Origin: Perlabentimonas gracilis
Lineage (GTDB): Bacteria > Bacteroidota > Bacteroidia > Bacteroidales > Tenuifilaceae
Direction: 5' to 3'
NCBI RefSeq assembly: GCF_011174675.1
Contig: NZ_JAANIG010000027.1
Span: forward strand, 1-64,000
Length of the DNA stretch: 64,000 bases
Shown here one piece after another: positions 19,046 to 28,881 of the stretch (the stretch's first letter is position 1; each line of letters starts with the position of its first letter). The position numbers were made by a program, and so were the translations under genes. Under the pieces are notes generated by a model. It searched no databases. It saw nothing but the letters and a program-made list of their open reading frames with translations, and had not been told where the DNA came from.

Positions 19046-20173
19046 CTATATGTGTTTTGTGAAATATGTTTGAAAAGTGTCTCCTTTTAAACTTGTGAGT
19101 TTATAGGCGTCACGATACAATAATTTTCCTGACTTTACTGCATTATTAATGTGTGCAGAAAAAGCTATACCTAACCTCTTTCTCGTTGTAGCATAGAAAT
19201 CACCACCCGAACTTTGAGTTTCTTTTTTGATGAACTCTCTATTTGTATATTCATCGTAAAATCCCAAAAATTGAGTTTTTGTTATTTTTCCTAAGTCTAA
19301 AGCCCTTCGAGCAATAACGATTTCACTAACTTTAAAATACCTTGCAGTATTTTTAATGTTAGGATTAGTATTCCAAACCTCATTAAAAGCAATTTCTGGA
19401 ACAAGAAATTCTGCTGCTACTTTATCGCAAAGTCTCTCAATCGGATCATCTGCTGGTTCAAGTTTTCTGAAGTCAAAACCGGCACTATGTCCAATCCAAA
19501 TATGGGCTAATTCATGAGCAATAGTGAACATTTGAGCAGCTTTTGCATCAGAGTTATTGATAAACATGAAAGGTGCCATTTCATCTACAAGGACAAAACC
19601 ACGACATTCTTCAACGCTAATTGGTCGATGAGTATTATTCCCAACAATTCCATTGAATACTGTAATAATACCAATATCCTCAATATGACGAATTAAGGAC
19701 TCTAAAGCATCTTGCCATGTTTTATAATGACTTGCCCAATTCTCAGATAAATTTAGACTTCTCCGCAAATCTGCTGCAATTTCCCGAAAATTATTACTAT
19801 TACTGTATTTACCAACAAAGCTTAATGTTTCAAATTCACTCTCTTTAAGGTAATCTTTAAGCCAATCCTGTCTTTGTTGTAATAACAAGATTGTATCATA
19901 AATATTTACACCTACTTGAGTGGCTTGAGTATTGTTGGTTCTGAAAAAAGGAATTGGAATTTTTTCTTTGGGTGGTTCGGGTAAGAAGAAATAACCAAAA
20001 GGTAGATAAACCTTTTTAGATAAATTTTCAAGTTGCTTAATTGTTGGTTTTTTCTCACCCTGAATCCAATCAAAAATACTAGGAACTTTGTTGGCAAAGT
20101 CATGCAGATCATATCCAGCACGGGCAATTGCCCATGTAAGCATATCTGCGTTGATATTTACTTCAGTTCTCAT
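19046..20173 (-). CDS. XRE-ImmA/IrrE metallopeptidase-domain antitoxin
   Basis: 375 residues from the ATG at 20173. The N-terminal 70 residues form a helix-turn-helix region (WAIARAGYDLHDFANKVPS). The middle has the ImmA/IrrE zinc motif in FTIAHELAHIWIGHSAG (about residue 217) with the downstream acidic ligand near CDKVAAEFLVP. Such proteins act as the antitoxin of DUF4411 toxins. The pair is AT-rich and sits between fumC and recX, apparently an insertion. Confidence 0.82.
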   Translation of the reverse strand: MRTEVNINADMLTWAIARAGYDLHDFANKVPSIFDWIQGEKKPTIKQLENLSKKVYLPFGYFFLPEPPKEKIPIPFFRTNNTQATQVGVNIYDTILLLQQRQDWLKDYLKESEFETLSFVGKYSNSNNFREIAADLRRSLNLSENWASHYKTWQDALESLIRHIEDIGIITVFNGIVGNNTHRPISVEECRGFVLVDEMAPFMFINNSDAKAAQMFTIAHELAHIWIGHSAGFDFRKLEPADDPIERLCDKVAAEFLVPEIAFNEVWNTNPNIKNTARYFKVSEIVIARRALDLGKITKTQFLGFYDEYTNREFIKKETQSSGGDFYATTRKRLGIAFSAHINNAVKSGKLLYRDAYKLTSLKGDTFQTYFTKHI

Positions 20174-20334
20174 ATTGCAAATATATAACAATTTAGACCA
20201 TCAAACTAAGACAATTAATTACACCAAATATTTGGATTGTATGTCAACGTCTTAATTTACTTATCCTTTCACCAAATAAATTTCCTTATGCGTACTTTCA
20301 CTTGCAGCCAATAAAGTTATTAGAATCAACTACT

Positions 20335-20793
20335 TCATAATTCAACTATCTTCTCCACTATACCCAACACCCTCCCGTACTCGAACCCACGCGACATCCC
20401 AAACCGTATTAGTTTGGTTTTAAGGTCGTAGCTATCCTTAGCTTTTATGGTTTTAGCCTTGGCGGCAAGGAGTTCACGGAGCATATCGTCGTTGCTGTGC
20501 TCTGCCGATTCGGAGAGGGCTGTGGCAATGTGCTCATCGGCTATGCGCTTGGCGCGGAGCGCCATCTCAATCTTTTTAGGACCCCACTTGTTAAACCGGG
20601 CCTTCTCGCGGGCAAAGGAAATGGCATATCGGCTCTCGTCAATAAATCCATCTTTAACTAGTAGGTCGATAATTTTCTTGATCTCTTCCGTGTCTACCCC
20701 CCACTGAAGAAGCTTTTGCCTAATATCGTAGGGGCATTTTTCGCTTTGGCTGCAAAGCCATTGGGCCCGGTCGAGCGCTTTTTTTGTATCCAT
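20335..20793 (-). CDS. recX: RecX-family regulatory protein
   Basis: 152 residues made of tandem three-helix units (LLQWGVDTEEIKKIIDLLVKD; DESRYAISFAREKARFNKWG). RecX binds RecA filaments and limits recombinase activity. The gene stands alone; recA is not in the window. Confidence 0.85.
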   Translation of the reverse strand: MDTKKALDRAQWLCSQSEKCPYDIRQKLLQWGVDTEEIKKIIDLLVKDGFIDESRYAISFAREKARFNKWGPKKIEMALRAKRIADEHIATALSESAEHSNDDMLRELLAAKAKTIKAKDSYDLKTKLIRFGMSRGFEYGRVLGIVEKIVEL

Positions 20794-20859
20794 TGGCTTA
20801 ATTTATTCCGAAATTCTTAAGTTTTCTACACTTTTTACGCAAAACACGAATACGCAAAA

Positions 20860-21165
20860 ATTGATTGATTGACTGATTGATGTTTTCACCAAGATTGATT
20901 GAAACGACTAGCCTTCTGAAATTCGCATCCTCCCTTTTTAAACGCTAGTACGCTAAAAAGATTAAATATTAGCCAGCGCCCACTCCCCATCGCAACTTCA
21001 TCATTTTTCATTCTACATTTTACATTTTACATTCAAAGAATCTCACGCCAACCTGCCTGTCGGCAGACAGGGACGCCAAGTTGCTAAGAAGAATAAATAT
21101 AAACAAACGCCCACTCACTCCCCAAGACTTTTGACTTTCTGACTTTCAACTTTCAACTTCCCCTC
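20860..21165. repeat. Composite intergenic repeat between recX and prmC
   Basis: About 350 bp without a gene. It contains the dyad CCTGTC-ggca-GACAGG (near 21055-21071), phrases such as TCTCACGCCAACCTGCC and CGCCCACTC, and pyrimidine-rich GACTTTCTGACTTTC strings, all shared with 5850-6665 and 52905-53600. Confidence 0.6.
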
Positions 21166-22018
21166 TTCTGCATCTCAGCATTCTTTCTTTGCCATTAATA
21201 TCTTTGCGCAGTGTGACATTCACAAACCCCCTCTCGGCAAATACCGATGCGGTTTCAATTCCAAAGGCTTCGTTAATCTCGCAATAAACCCAACCCTTAG
21301 GTTTTAAGTGTTTTTGCGCCACGCTGGCAATGGCTTTGTAAAACTCCAGAGGGTTAACATCGCTAACGAATAGCGCCAGCTCCGGCTCGTTCTCCAGCAC
21401 ATTGGGAGCCATTAGTTCCTTCTCGCTTTCGCGTACATATGGCGGATTGCTCACAATAATATCAAAAGGAGAACCGCTCAGCTCAGCGGGCAGGTTGAGT
21501 ATGTTTTCATTGATTAATGTTAGGCTTACCCCATTCTCCGTTGCATTTTTCGATGCCACCTCAAGGGCTTCGGATGAAATGTCGAGCGCAAAAACCTTGG
21601 CTCCGGGGATGTTCTTGGCAAGGGCAATGGCAATACAACCCGACCCAGTACCTATGTCGAGGATTGACGGAGAACTTTCGTTGTGTGTCGTTAAAATCCA
21701 GTCCACCAGTTCCTCGGTTTCGGGGCGTGGTATAAGTACGCTTGGGGCTACCTTGAGGTTAAGACCAAAAAACTCGGTATTTCCCAAAATATATTGAATT
21801 GGCTTTTGTAACTTTAGCTGCGAAATATAGTATTCTAGCTGGGTGATCTCACCGTCCGAAAGGGTAAGCTGAGGATTTGCAATGGCATCGTGAATTTTTT
21901 TGTTGGAAACAGATTCAATTGCCATACGGGCTATGGCCTTAGCCTCCGACAAAGGGTAGATAGGTTCGAGTTCGTTACATATCGATTTGTACCTTAAAAG
22001 GATGCTGTTGTCGCTCAT
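21146..22018 (-). CDS. prmC: Peptide chain release factor N5-glutamine methyltransferase
   Basis: About 290 residues from the ATG at 22018, which gives the normal HemK/PrmC N-terminus. SAM-binding motif I is DIGTGSGCIAIALA, and the substrate glutamine motif NPPY is present (SNPPYVRESE). It methylates the GGQ glutamine of release factors RF1/RF2. It is divergent from ribD with 41 bp between the starts. Confidence 0.9.
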   Translation of the reverse strand: MSDNSILLRYKSICNELEPIYPLSEAKAIARMAIESVSNKKIHDAIANPQLTLSDGEITQLEYYISQLKLQKPIQYILGNTEFFGLNLKVAPSVLIPRPETEELVDWILTTHNESSPSILDIGTGSGCIAIALAKNIPGAKVFALDISSEALEVASKNATENGVSLTLINENILNLPAELSGSPFDIIVSNPPYVRESEKELMAPNVLENEPELALFVSDVNPLEFYKAIASVAQKHLKPKGWVYCEINEAFGIETASVFAERGFVNVTLRKDINGKERMLRCRRGEVES

Positions 22019-22059
22019 GGTAGTATTGCAGAATTGTATCTCAAAAGTAATCAATAAAT

Positions 22060-23151
22060 ATGGAACAGCCGAGTCTTGATCAACTCTATATGAGCCGCTG
22101 CCTTGAGCTGGCTAGCAACGGTATGGGTAACGTGGCACCAAACCCTATGGTGGGATCAGTTATAGTGCATAATAACAAGATAATTGCCGAGGGATACCAT
22201 ACGGAGTATGGAAAGGATCATGCCGAACGGGCAGCCATTAATGCGGTTAAGGATACCGATGTTCTCAGTGAATCAACCCTATACGTATCGCTTGAACCCT
22301 GCTCTCACTTTGGTAAAACACCCCCTTGTGCAAACCTAATAATTGACTCAAAGATAAAGCGGGTAGTAGTGGCAACACTGGATCCCAACCCAAAAGTGCA
22401 AGGCCGGGGGATTGAATTGCTCAAAAATGCAGGTGTTGAAGTGAAGGTTGGTGTGCTCGAAAAGGAGGCCAAGGAGTTGAACCGTAGGTTCTTTGTGTAC
22501 CATATCAAAAAGCGGCCATACGTAATTCTTAAGTGGGCACAAACCCTCGATGGCTACATAGATGCTGTTCGTAAACCATCTGATCCCATTGCCCCGGTTT
22601 GGGTAACCAACGAGTTGTCGCGAACCCTGGTTCACCGATGGCGTAGCGAGGAGCAGGCCATAATGATTGGAACCAACACTGTGGACAAGGACAATCCAAG
22701 GCTCGATGTGCGCGATTGGAGCGGACGCTCACCCATGCGAATAGTGCTCGACCGCAAGCTTAGGCTATCGCCCGATGTGAACGTGTACGACGGTTCGTTG
22801 CCAACCATAGTTTTTGTTGGGAACAACAGTAGCGCTGCCAGCAAACGGCAAACATTTGCCTCGGTACCCAACATAGAGTTGCTTACCATCGATTTTGCGA
22901 AGGGGGCCGAGGATCAGGTTCTGAAAGAGCTGTACGATAGGGGTATTAACTCGGTAATTGTTGAGGGTGGAGCTATGCTTATCAACAGCTTTGTGAAGAA
23001 AAACTATTGGGATGAAGCCCGTGTGTTTGTTGGCAATAAGTTTTTTGGCGATGGTGTTAAAGCCCCTGAGCTAAGTGGCGAGCTGTTCAGCTACGATGAG
23101 GTGGGCGATAGCAAGCTGTTTACTTACAGGAATAGACTCTCGAGGGGTTAA
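22060..23151 (+). CDS. ribD: Bifunctional riboflavin biosynthesis deaminase/reductase
   Basis: 363 residues. The N-terminal cytidine-deaminase-like domain has the zinc motifs HAERAAINA (about residue 53) and PCSHFGKTPPC (about 79-89), and the C-terminal reductase domain starts near 150 (YVILKWAQTLDG). It carries out the second and third steps of riboflavin synthesis from GTP. Its TAA stop overlaps the stop of the convergent LOG-like gene. Confidence 0.93.
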   Translation: MEQPSLDQLYMSRCLELASNGMGNVAPNPMVGSVIVHNNKIIAEGYHTEYGKDHAERAAINAVKDTDVLSESTLYVSLEPCSHFGKTPPCANLIIDSKIKRVVVATLDPNPKVQGRGIELLKNAGVEVKVGVLEKEAKELNRRFFVYHIKKRPYVILKWAQTLDGYIDAVRKPSDPIAPVWVTNELSRTLVHRWRSEEQAIMIGTNTVDKDNPRLDVRDWSGRSPMRIVLDRKLRLSPDVNVYDGSLPTIVFVGNNSSAASKRQTFASVPNIELLTIDFAKGAEDQVLKELYDRGINSVIVEGGAMLINSFVKKNYWDEARVFVGNKFFGDGVKAPELSGELFSYDEVGDSKLFTYRNRLSRG

Positions 23152-23723
23152 ACGGCTGCAAATTCAATTGCCGACTCATCCCAATGTGGAGCCGACTTAA
23201 TTGCCGGAATTATCTCCTCTGGGGTTGATACCATTTGCCAAATTTGCCTGTGTTCGGGGCGCATGAAGCGCTCCTCAATCATCTTCTCTATTAGTAGCTC
23301 CAGGTGTGAGTAAAAACCGTCGGTATTAAGAACTATAATGGGTTTTGTAAACTTTCCCAACCGCTTTAGTGTGAACACTTCCATCAGCTCCTCAAGTGTT
23401 CCACACCCACCGGGTAGGGCAACCACCGCATCTACGTTTTCGGTAAGCTGCTTTTTGCGCTCGCGCATATCCTTAACAAGCACCATTTGGGTAAGCCCCT
23501 TGTGACCCCATTCCACCTTATCCATGAACTGTGGCAGGATACCAACCACCCTTCCCTGTAGCGAGAGGGCTGTGTCGGCTAAGCAGCCCATTAGGCCTAC
23601 TGATCCCCCACCGTATAGAATTGTGGCGTTGGCTTTAACCAACTCGTGGGCAACGGTTTTGGTTGCCTCAAAATATTTCTCATCAATCTTTGCGCTGGAG
23701 GCGCAAAATACACATATTTTCAT
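23148..23723 (-). CDS. TIGR00730 / LOG-family Rossmann-fold protein
   Basis: 191 residues from the ATG at 23723, where the family sequence starts (MKICVFCASS). It has the lysine-decarboxylase-like motif PGGCGTLEEL. LOG proteins release free bases from nucleoside monophosphates (cytokinin riboside phosphate phosphoribohydrolase), and bacterial members often act on AMP. It ends in an overlapping stop with ribD. Confidence 0.85.
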   Translation of the reverse strand: MKICVFCASSAKIDEKYFEATKTVAHELVKANATILYGGGSVGLMGCLADTALSLQGRVVGILPQFMDKVEWGHKGLTQMVLVKDMRERKKQLTENVDAVVALPGGCGTLEELMEVFTLKRLGKFTKPIIVLNTDGFYSHLELLIEKMIEERFMRPEHRQIWQMVSTPEEIIPAIKSAPHWDESAIEFAAV

Positions 23724-23807
23724 GGTAAAAGTTGTAAGCGAGCGGTAGTAATAATACGAATATCGCCAAACCGGCAATGATTTGGCGATATATATTATGT
23801 AGGTTGT

Positions 23808-24125
23808 TTATAGTAACGCTTCGAGCTTTGAAACCAATGTTGCCTTGGGTACAGCACCAACCTGCTTATCGGCTATCTCACCGTTTTTGAAGAATAGGAT
23901 GGTGGGGATATTGCGAATGCCAAACCTGCCTGCTACGCCGGGGTTGCTGTCAACATCAACCTTGCCTACAACTGCTTTGCCTTCGAATTCCTCGGCAATC
24001 TGTTCAACAAAAGGGGCAACCATGCGGCATGGTCCGCACCATTCTGCCCAAAAATCGAGTAGTACAGGTTTGTCAGATTTGAGAACAATCTCTTCAAAAT
24101 TAGCATCGGTAATTGCAAGTGCCAT
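23808..24125 (-). CDS. trxA: Thioredoxin
   Basis: 105 residues, canonical length. DFWAEWCGPCRMVAPF holds the WCGPC redox site (about residues 30-35), and the cis-proline motif NIPTILFF is present. It is a general dithiol reductant and could recycle the thioredoxin-coupled ArsC enzymes encoded elsewhere in the window. Confidence 0.94.
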   Translation of the reverse strand: MALAITDANFEEIVLKSDKPVLLDFWAEWCGPCRMVAPFVEQIAEEFEGKAVVGKVDVDSNPGVAGRFGIRNIPTILFFKNGEIADKQVGAVPKATLVSKLEALL

Positions 24126-24228
24126 AGTTCGTAAGTTTTATTTGTTAATGAATTTTTATTTGTAAAGATAACAGCTTTGGTTTAAAAATGTTCCTCAATG
24201 CTTAAACGATGAGAAAAATGATTTGTCG

Positions 24229-27200
24229 CTAATTCACCTTGTAGTTGATATCCATTTGGTTAAGATGTTTGACTAGCTCGTTGCTTACGCTTATGCGGAA
24301 AGTGCGCGAGAACAGCTGAATGCCAATGCTCGACTCGGGATCGAGCAGCTTAAAGTTTAGCGTAACATTTCCTGGATGCTCCGATACCACATGCTTGATA
24401 TCCTTGATCAAATCGTCGGTTACCTCATCGAGCATTAGGGTTAGGGTAATCTTTTTAACCAGTTCCTCCCGCACATCGGATAGCATATGCATACTCTTGA
24501 TGCTAAATTCCAGCTCGCCCTGTCTGAATCGGCTGGGGTTAAATCGGCCTTTAATCATTAGGGGGTAACCCACGTAAAAGAACCTACGATATAGCTCGAA
24601 ATCTTTTCCAAAGAGGGTGAATTCGTACGAGTCGGTAAAGTCCTCGATGGTAATGCGTCCGTAGTATGTTCCTTTTTTGGTAGGCAGCACCTTGGCATCT
24701 GACACAATGCCGGCTACCGTAATATCTCGTCCGTTAAGCGAAACGGGATCATACATCTCGGCAAGGGTGGTGTTACAGAAGTTGTCCACCTCAAGCTTAA
24801 AGTCATCCAGCGGATGCGCCGATAGGTATATCCCAATAAGCTCCTTTTCCTTGCTTAGGTTTTCAAGTTTCGACCATGGTTCAACCTGCGGAGCCTCGGG
24901 TTTTTGTAACTCGAAGCCCGATTCGGTTCCTCCGAATAGCGTTTGCTGAACGTTGTTCTTCTCGGTTTGGGCCTTGGCACCATAGCGCATGAGCTGCTCA
25001 ATGTAGGATACACCTTTGGGGTCGACCCCAAAATACTGCTCCCTTTTCAGTCCCCCCAAATTGTCGAGAGCTCCTGCTAGCACTAGTGCTTCCACGTTTT
25101 TCTTGTTAACCGTTTGCAGGTTGATGCGTTCCACAAAGTCGTATAAATCTTTGAATGGGCCATCCTTTCGGGTTTCAATAATGTTGGCAACGGCTCCCTC
25201 GCCAACCCCCTTAACGGCTCCAAGCCCAAAGCGTACATCACCGTTGGGCATTACGGTAAACTTGTAGTTACTGTGGTTTACATCGGGGCCAAGCACCTGA
25301 ATACCCATTCGGCGGCATTCATCCATGAAGAGGGTAATCTTCTTAATATCCGATAGGTTTCGGCTAAGCACTGCCGCCATGAATTCGCTGGGGTAGTGCG
25401 CTTTTAAGTAAGCAGTTTGGTACGATACGTAGGCGTAGCATGTGGAGTGTGACTTGTTGAATGCGTACTGAGCAAAGGCCTCCCAGTCGTTCCACACCTT
25501 TTCCACCTTTTTCTTATCGAAGCCCCGCTCATGGCACCCATCAACAAACTGGGCCTTAAGTTTATCCATTACGGCCTTTTGCTTTTTACCCATGGCCTTA
25601 CGCAGCGAGTCGGCTTGCCCCTTGGTGAACCCAGCCAGCGATTGAGAAAGGCGCATCACCTGCTCCTGATACACGGTAATGCCATAGGTCTCCTCAAGGA
25701 ATTCTTTCATCTCGGGGATATCGTACTCAATCTTTTCGCGTCCGTGTTTACGGGCAATAAAATTGGGGATGTACTCCAGGGGGCCCGGACGGTAAAGGGC
25801 GTTCATAGCGATAAGGTCTTCGAATCGGTTGGGCTTAAGCGCACGCAGGTGTTTCTTCATCCCGGGCGATTCAAACTGGAAAAGCGCTGTGGTGTCGCCC
25901 CGCGCGTAGAGTTCGAAGGTTTCCTTATCGTCGAGCGGAATTCTATCTATATCAATGTCAATATCTTTCGACTCCTTAATGAACTGCAATGCATCCTTAA
26001 TAATGGAGAGGGTTTTAAGCCCAAGGAAGTCCATTTTAAGCAGGCCTACATCCTCAACGTGCTTCCCATCGTACTGGGTTACGTAGAGTTCAGCATCCTT
26101 GTTAATGCAAATGGGGATGTGCTCCTCAAGGTTATCGCGACCAATAATAATACCGCAGGCATGCACACCGGTTTGTCTAACCGACCCCTCAAGAACCTCG
26201 GCGTACTGTAGGGTTGAGCGAACCAGGTCGTCGGGTGATTTTTTACACTCCAACAGCTCGGGAACCTCCTTGTATGCCTTGGCAAGCGTTGTTCCGGGTC
26301 GTTCGGGTACCAGCTTGGCGATACGGATTGCCTCGGGTAGGGGGAGCTTCTGTACGCGGGCAACATCGCGAATGGCCATCTTGGCAGCCATGGTGCCAAA
26401 GGTGATGATGTGTGCTACCTTGTCCTTGCCATATTTATTTACAACCCATTGCAATACGAGTTCGCGTCCATCCTCATCAAAATCGATATCGATATCGGGC
26501 ATGGATATACGCTCGGGGTTTAGGAAACGCTCAAACAGCAGGTCGTACTTTATGGGGTCAATATCGGTAATGCGGAGGCAGTAGGCCACAGCCGAACCCG
26601 CTGCCGAGCCCCTTCCCGGGCCAACGGAAACGCCCATCTCACGAGCAGCGCGCAGGAAGTCCCATACAATAAGGAAGTAGCTGGGAAACCCCATGCCCTT
26701 GATAACCTCAAGTTCAAAGTCGAGGCGCTCGCGAATATCATCGGTAATACTATCGCCCCATCGCATTTTTGCACCCTCGTAGGTGAGGTGCCTAAGGTAC
26801 TCGTTATCCTCGGTAAAGCCCTCGGGTAGGGCAAAGTGGGGCATAATGGGGGCGTGGTTAAGGGAGTAGACCTCAACTTTATCGGCTATTTCGAGCGTGT
26901 TGTGAATTACCTCGGGATGGTTTGGAAAAAGCCTAATCATCTCGTCCTCGCTTTTGAGGTACTCCTGCATGGTGTAGTGCATACGGTTGGGGTCGTCTAT
27001 ATCCTTCCCGGTATTTAGGCATATAAGCCTGTCATGCGCTTGAGCATCCTCGGCGTTGATGAAGTGAACATCGTTGGTGGCAATACACTTAACGCCAGTT
27101 TTTTCGGCTAGCTGAAAAATGACCTCGTTCACCTTCTTCTGTTCAAGATAGGTGTCCTCTGAGAACCCTCCCGGCTTAACCGGATGCAGCATAACCTCGA

Positions 27201-27831
27201 GGTAGAAGTCGTCGCCAAAAATCTCTTTAAACTCGTATATTACCTCCTCGGCTCTTGCAAGGTTTCCCTTTATAATGGCCTGTGGGATCTCGCCACCCAG
27301 ACAGGCTGATGAAACAATTATTCCCTCGCTATACTTGCGTAGCAGCTCCTTGTCGATACGAGGTTTCTGGTAAAAGCCCTCGGTCCAGGAGTACGATACC
27401 ATTTTAGTGAGGTTATGGTATCCGGTTTTATTCTTGGCCAGTAGAACCAGGTGATCGCCACCCCTGTCGTCCTTATCGCGACTTCTCCTGTCGGGAGTTA
27501 CGTAGGCCTCGCAGCCAATAATGGGTTTGAAAAGCTTCTGCTCGGCAGCTTTTAACTTCTCTTGCAGCTCGGTAAGGGTTGCGTTGGGTTCGCCCGATTC
27601 CTCCAGCTTCTTGATATCCTCCTTAAGCAGCTTAATTTCGCAAGTGTGCTGGTCGTTTACCTTGTTCACCGTGTTAAGAAACTCCTTAACCCCAAACATA
27701 TTACCATGGTCGGTAATGGCTATTCCGCGCATACCAAGGCTTTTGGCTCTTTCTACAAGACCTTTTATGCTCGAGGCGCCATCGAGAATGGAGTACTGGG
27801 TGTGAACGTGAAGATGTACAAACTTGCTCAT
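24229..27831 (-). CDS. dnaE: DNA polymerase III subunit alpha
   Basis: 1200 residues. The N-terminal PHP domain (HLHVHTQYSILDG) carries an inserted charged coil at about 55-95. The polymerase core contains the catalytic aspartates in MPDIDIDFDEDG (about 443-455), followed by finger, helix-hairpin-helix and OB-fold regions (about 990-1100). It is the replicative polymerase of the DnaE1 type. The minus-strand string TAACTTTG at 27883-27890 is a possible -7 box. Confidence 0.95.
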   Translation of the reverse strand: MSKFVHLHVHTQYSILDGASSIKGLVERAKSLGMRGIAITDHGNMFGVKEFLNTVNKVNDQHTCEIKLLKEDIKKLEESGEPNATLTELQEKLKAAEQKLFKPIIGCEAYVTPDRRSRDKDDRGGDHLVLLAKNKTGYHNLTKMVSYSWTEGFYQKPRIDKELLRKYSEGIIVSSACLGGEIPQAIIKGNLARAEEVIYEFKEIFGDDFYLEVMLHPVKPGGFSEDTYLEQKKVNEVIFQLAEKTGVKCIATNDVHFINAEDAQAHDRLICLNTGKDIDDPNRMHYTMQEYLKSEDEMIRLFPNHPEVIHNTLEIADKVEVYSLNHAPIMPHFALPEGFTEDNEYLRHLTYEGAKMRWGDSITDDIRERLDFELEVIKGMGFPSYFLIVWDFLRAAREMGVSVGPGRGSAAGSAVAYCLRITDIDPIKYDLLFERFLNPERISMPDIDIDFDEDGRELVLQWVVNKYGKDKVAHIITFGTMAAKMAIRDVARVQKLPLPEAIRIAKLVPERPGTTLAKAYKEVPELLECKKSPDDLVRSTLQYAEVLEGSVRQTGVHACGIIIGRDNLEEHIPICINKDAELYVTQYDGKHVEDVGLLKMDFLGLKTLSIIKDALQFIKESKDIDIDIDRIPLDDKETFELYARGDTTALFQFESPGMKKHLRALKPNRFEDLIAMNALYRPGPLEYIPNFIARKHGREKIEYDIPEMKEFLEETYGITVYQEQVMRLSQSLAGFTKGQADSLRKAMGKKQKAVMDKLKAQFVDGCHERGFDKKKVEKVWNDWEAFAQYAFNKSHSTCYAYVSYQTAYLKAHYPSEFMAAVLSRNLSDIKKITLFMDECRRMGIQVLGPDVNHSNYKFTVMPNGDVRFGLGAVKGVGEGAVANIIETRKDGPFKDLYDFVERINLQTVNKKNVEALVLAGALDNLGGLKREQYFGVDPKGVSYIEQLMRYGAKAQTEKNNVQQTLFGGTESGFELQKPEAPQVEPWSKLENLSKEKELIGIYLSAHPLDDFKLEVDNFCNTTLAEMYDPVSLNGRDITVAGIVSDAKVLPTKKGTYYGRITIEDFTDSYEFTLFGKDFELYRRFFYVGYPLMIKGRFNPSRFRQGELEFSIKSMHMLSDVREELVKKITLTLMLDEVTDDLIKDIKHVVSEHPGNVTLNFKLLDPESSIGIQLFSRTFRISVSNELVKHLNQMDINYKVN

Positions 27832-27882
27832 TGCTTATTAGTAGGGGATTACAGTATTTGCGTACGAATTGATTTGGTTTTC

Positions 27883-27890
27883 CAAAGTTA
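27883..27890 (-). promoter_or_regulatory. Possible -7 box upstream of dnaE
   Basis: TAACTTTG on the minus strand fits TAnnTTTG, about 52 bp before the start. A matching -33 element was not clear. Confidence 0.3.
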
Positions 27891-28082
27891 GCTCATTGCG
27901 TAGCAAAATTTGAGTGATGTTGAAAACTATTGAATAAAATATATATCTACCTATGATATAGTGTTTTTAGTAGGAACAAGGATGTTGGTTGCAGAACTTT
28001 GATGATGTAAACAATTTGCAATGGTAATGGTTAAATTATACAAAGACCAGTTCATCTAATCGGGTGGTTGGCTTAAAATTGC

Positions 28083-28090
28083 TATCTTTG
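28083..28090 (+). promoter_or_regulatory. Promoter -7 box of the rhomboid pair
   Basis: TATCTTTG fits TAnnTTTG; the transcript would start near 28097 with a leader of about 28 nt before the ATG at 28125. Confidence 0.55.
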
Positions 28091-28124
28091 AACTTCGAGA
28101 GAAACCATATTAAAATCAACAAAA

Positions 28125-28871
28125 ATGAGCTTTAGCGGACAATCCCCCTTCGCAAATATCCCCCCAGTTGTTAAGAATCTGATAATTATCAATGCCATTA
28201 TGCTGCTTGCCACTTTTATGTTTGGTAGCGTAATGCGCATCGACCTTAACCGTGAACTGGGGCTTTTTTACTTCGAATCGCCTCAGTTTAAACCATTCCA
28301 GCTGGTTACACACATCTTTATGCATGGGGGTATCGCCCACCTTTTCTTCAATATGTTTGCCCTGTTCATGTTTGGTCGAGTGCTAGAGCAGGTGTGGGGT
28401 AGCAAGCGTTTCTTTATCTACTATTTTTTCACGGGGTTGGGTGCTGCGGTGCTTCACTCCATGGTGAACTTTATTGAGGCCAAATCGATTATGGCAAACC
28501 TTACCCCCGAGCAAATCAACTTGGTTAAAACTGAGGGTACTGCCATCTTTATGCAAGGCAAAAACTATATGCACTCGGGAATGGCTTCGCTTAATATGCT
28601 GTTTAATATTCCTACGGTTGGTGCCTCTGGAGCCGTGTTTGGAGTGCTACTGGCGTTTGGTATGTATTTCCCAAATACACAGCTGATGCTGCTTTTCCCG
28701 CCAATTCCCATTAAAGCTAAATACTTTGTAATTGGCTATGGTTTAATTGAACTATACCTAGGTTTTACACAAGCAAATAGCGGAGTTGCACACTTTGCCC
28801 ACCTGGGGGGTATGGTGTTTGGCTTTATTTTGATAAAGATCTGGTCCAAGAAACGTGATAGATTTTTCTAA
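28125..28871 (+). CDS. Rhomboid-family intramembrane serine protease
   Basis: 248 residues, six predicted membrane segments. VGASGAVFG has the catalytic serine (GxSx), and the partner histidine is in HFAHLGGMVFG in the last membrane segment. HxxxN-type residues in HIFMHGGIAHLFFNM support the rhomboid fold. Substrates are unknown. A second rhomboid follows at once, a frequent Bacteroidota arrangement. Confidence 0.9.
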   Translation: MSFSGQSPFANIPPVVKNLIIINAIMLLATFMFGSVMRIDLNRELGLFYFESPQFKPFQLVTHIFMHGGIAHLFFNMFALFMFGRVLEQVWGSKRFFIYYFFTGLGAAVLHSMVNFIEAKSIMANLTPEQINLVKTEGTAIFMQGKNYMHSGMASLNMLFNIPTVGASGAVFGVLLAFGMYFPNTQLMLLFPPIPIKAKYFVIGYGLIELYLGFTQANSGVAHFAHLGGMVFGFILIKIWSKKRDRFF

Positions 28872-28881
28872 AAGTTTTGGT

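Noticed and set aside
25531-26211. 226-codon plus-strand ORF opposite dnaE
   Set aside because: It is antisense to a conserved gene and has no recognised domain.
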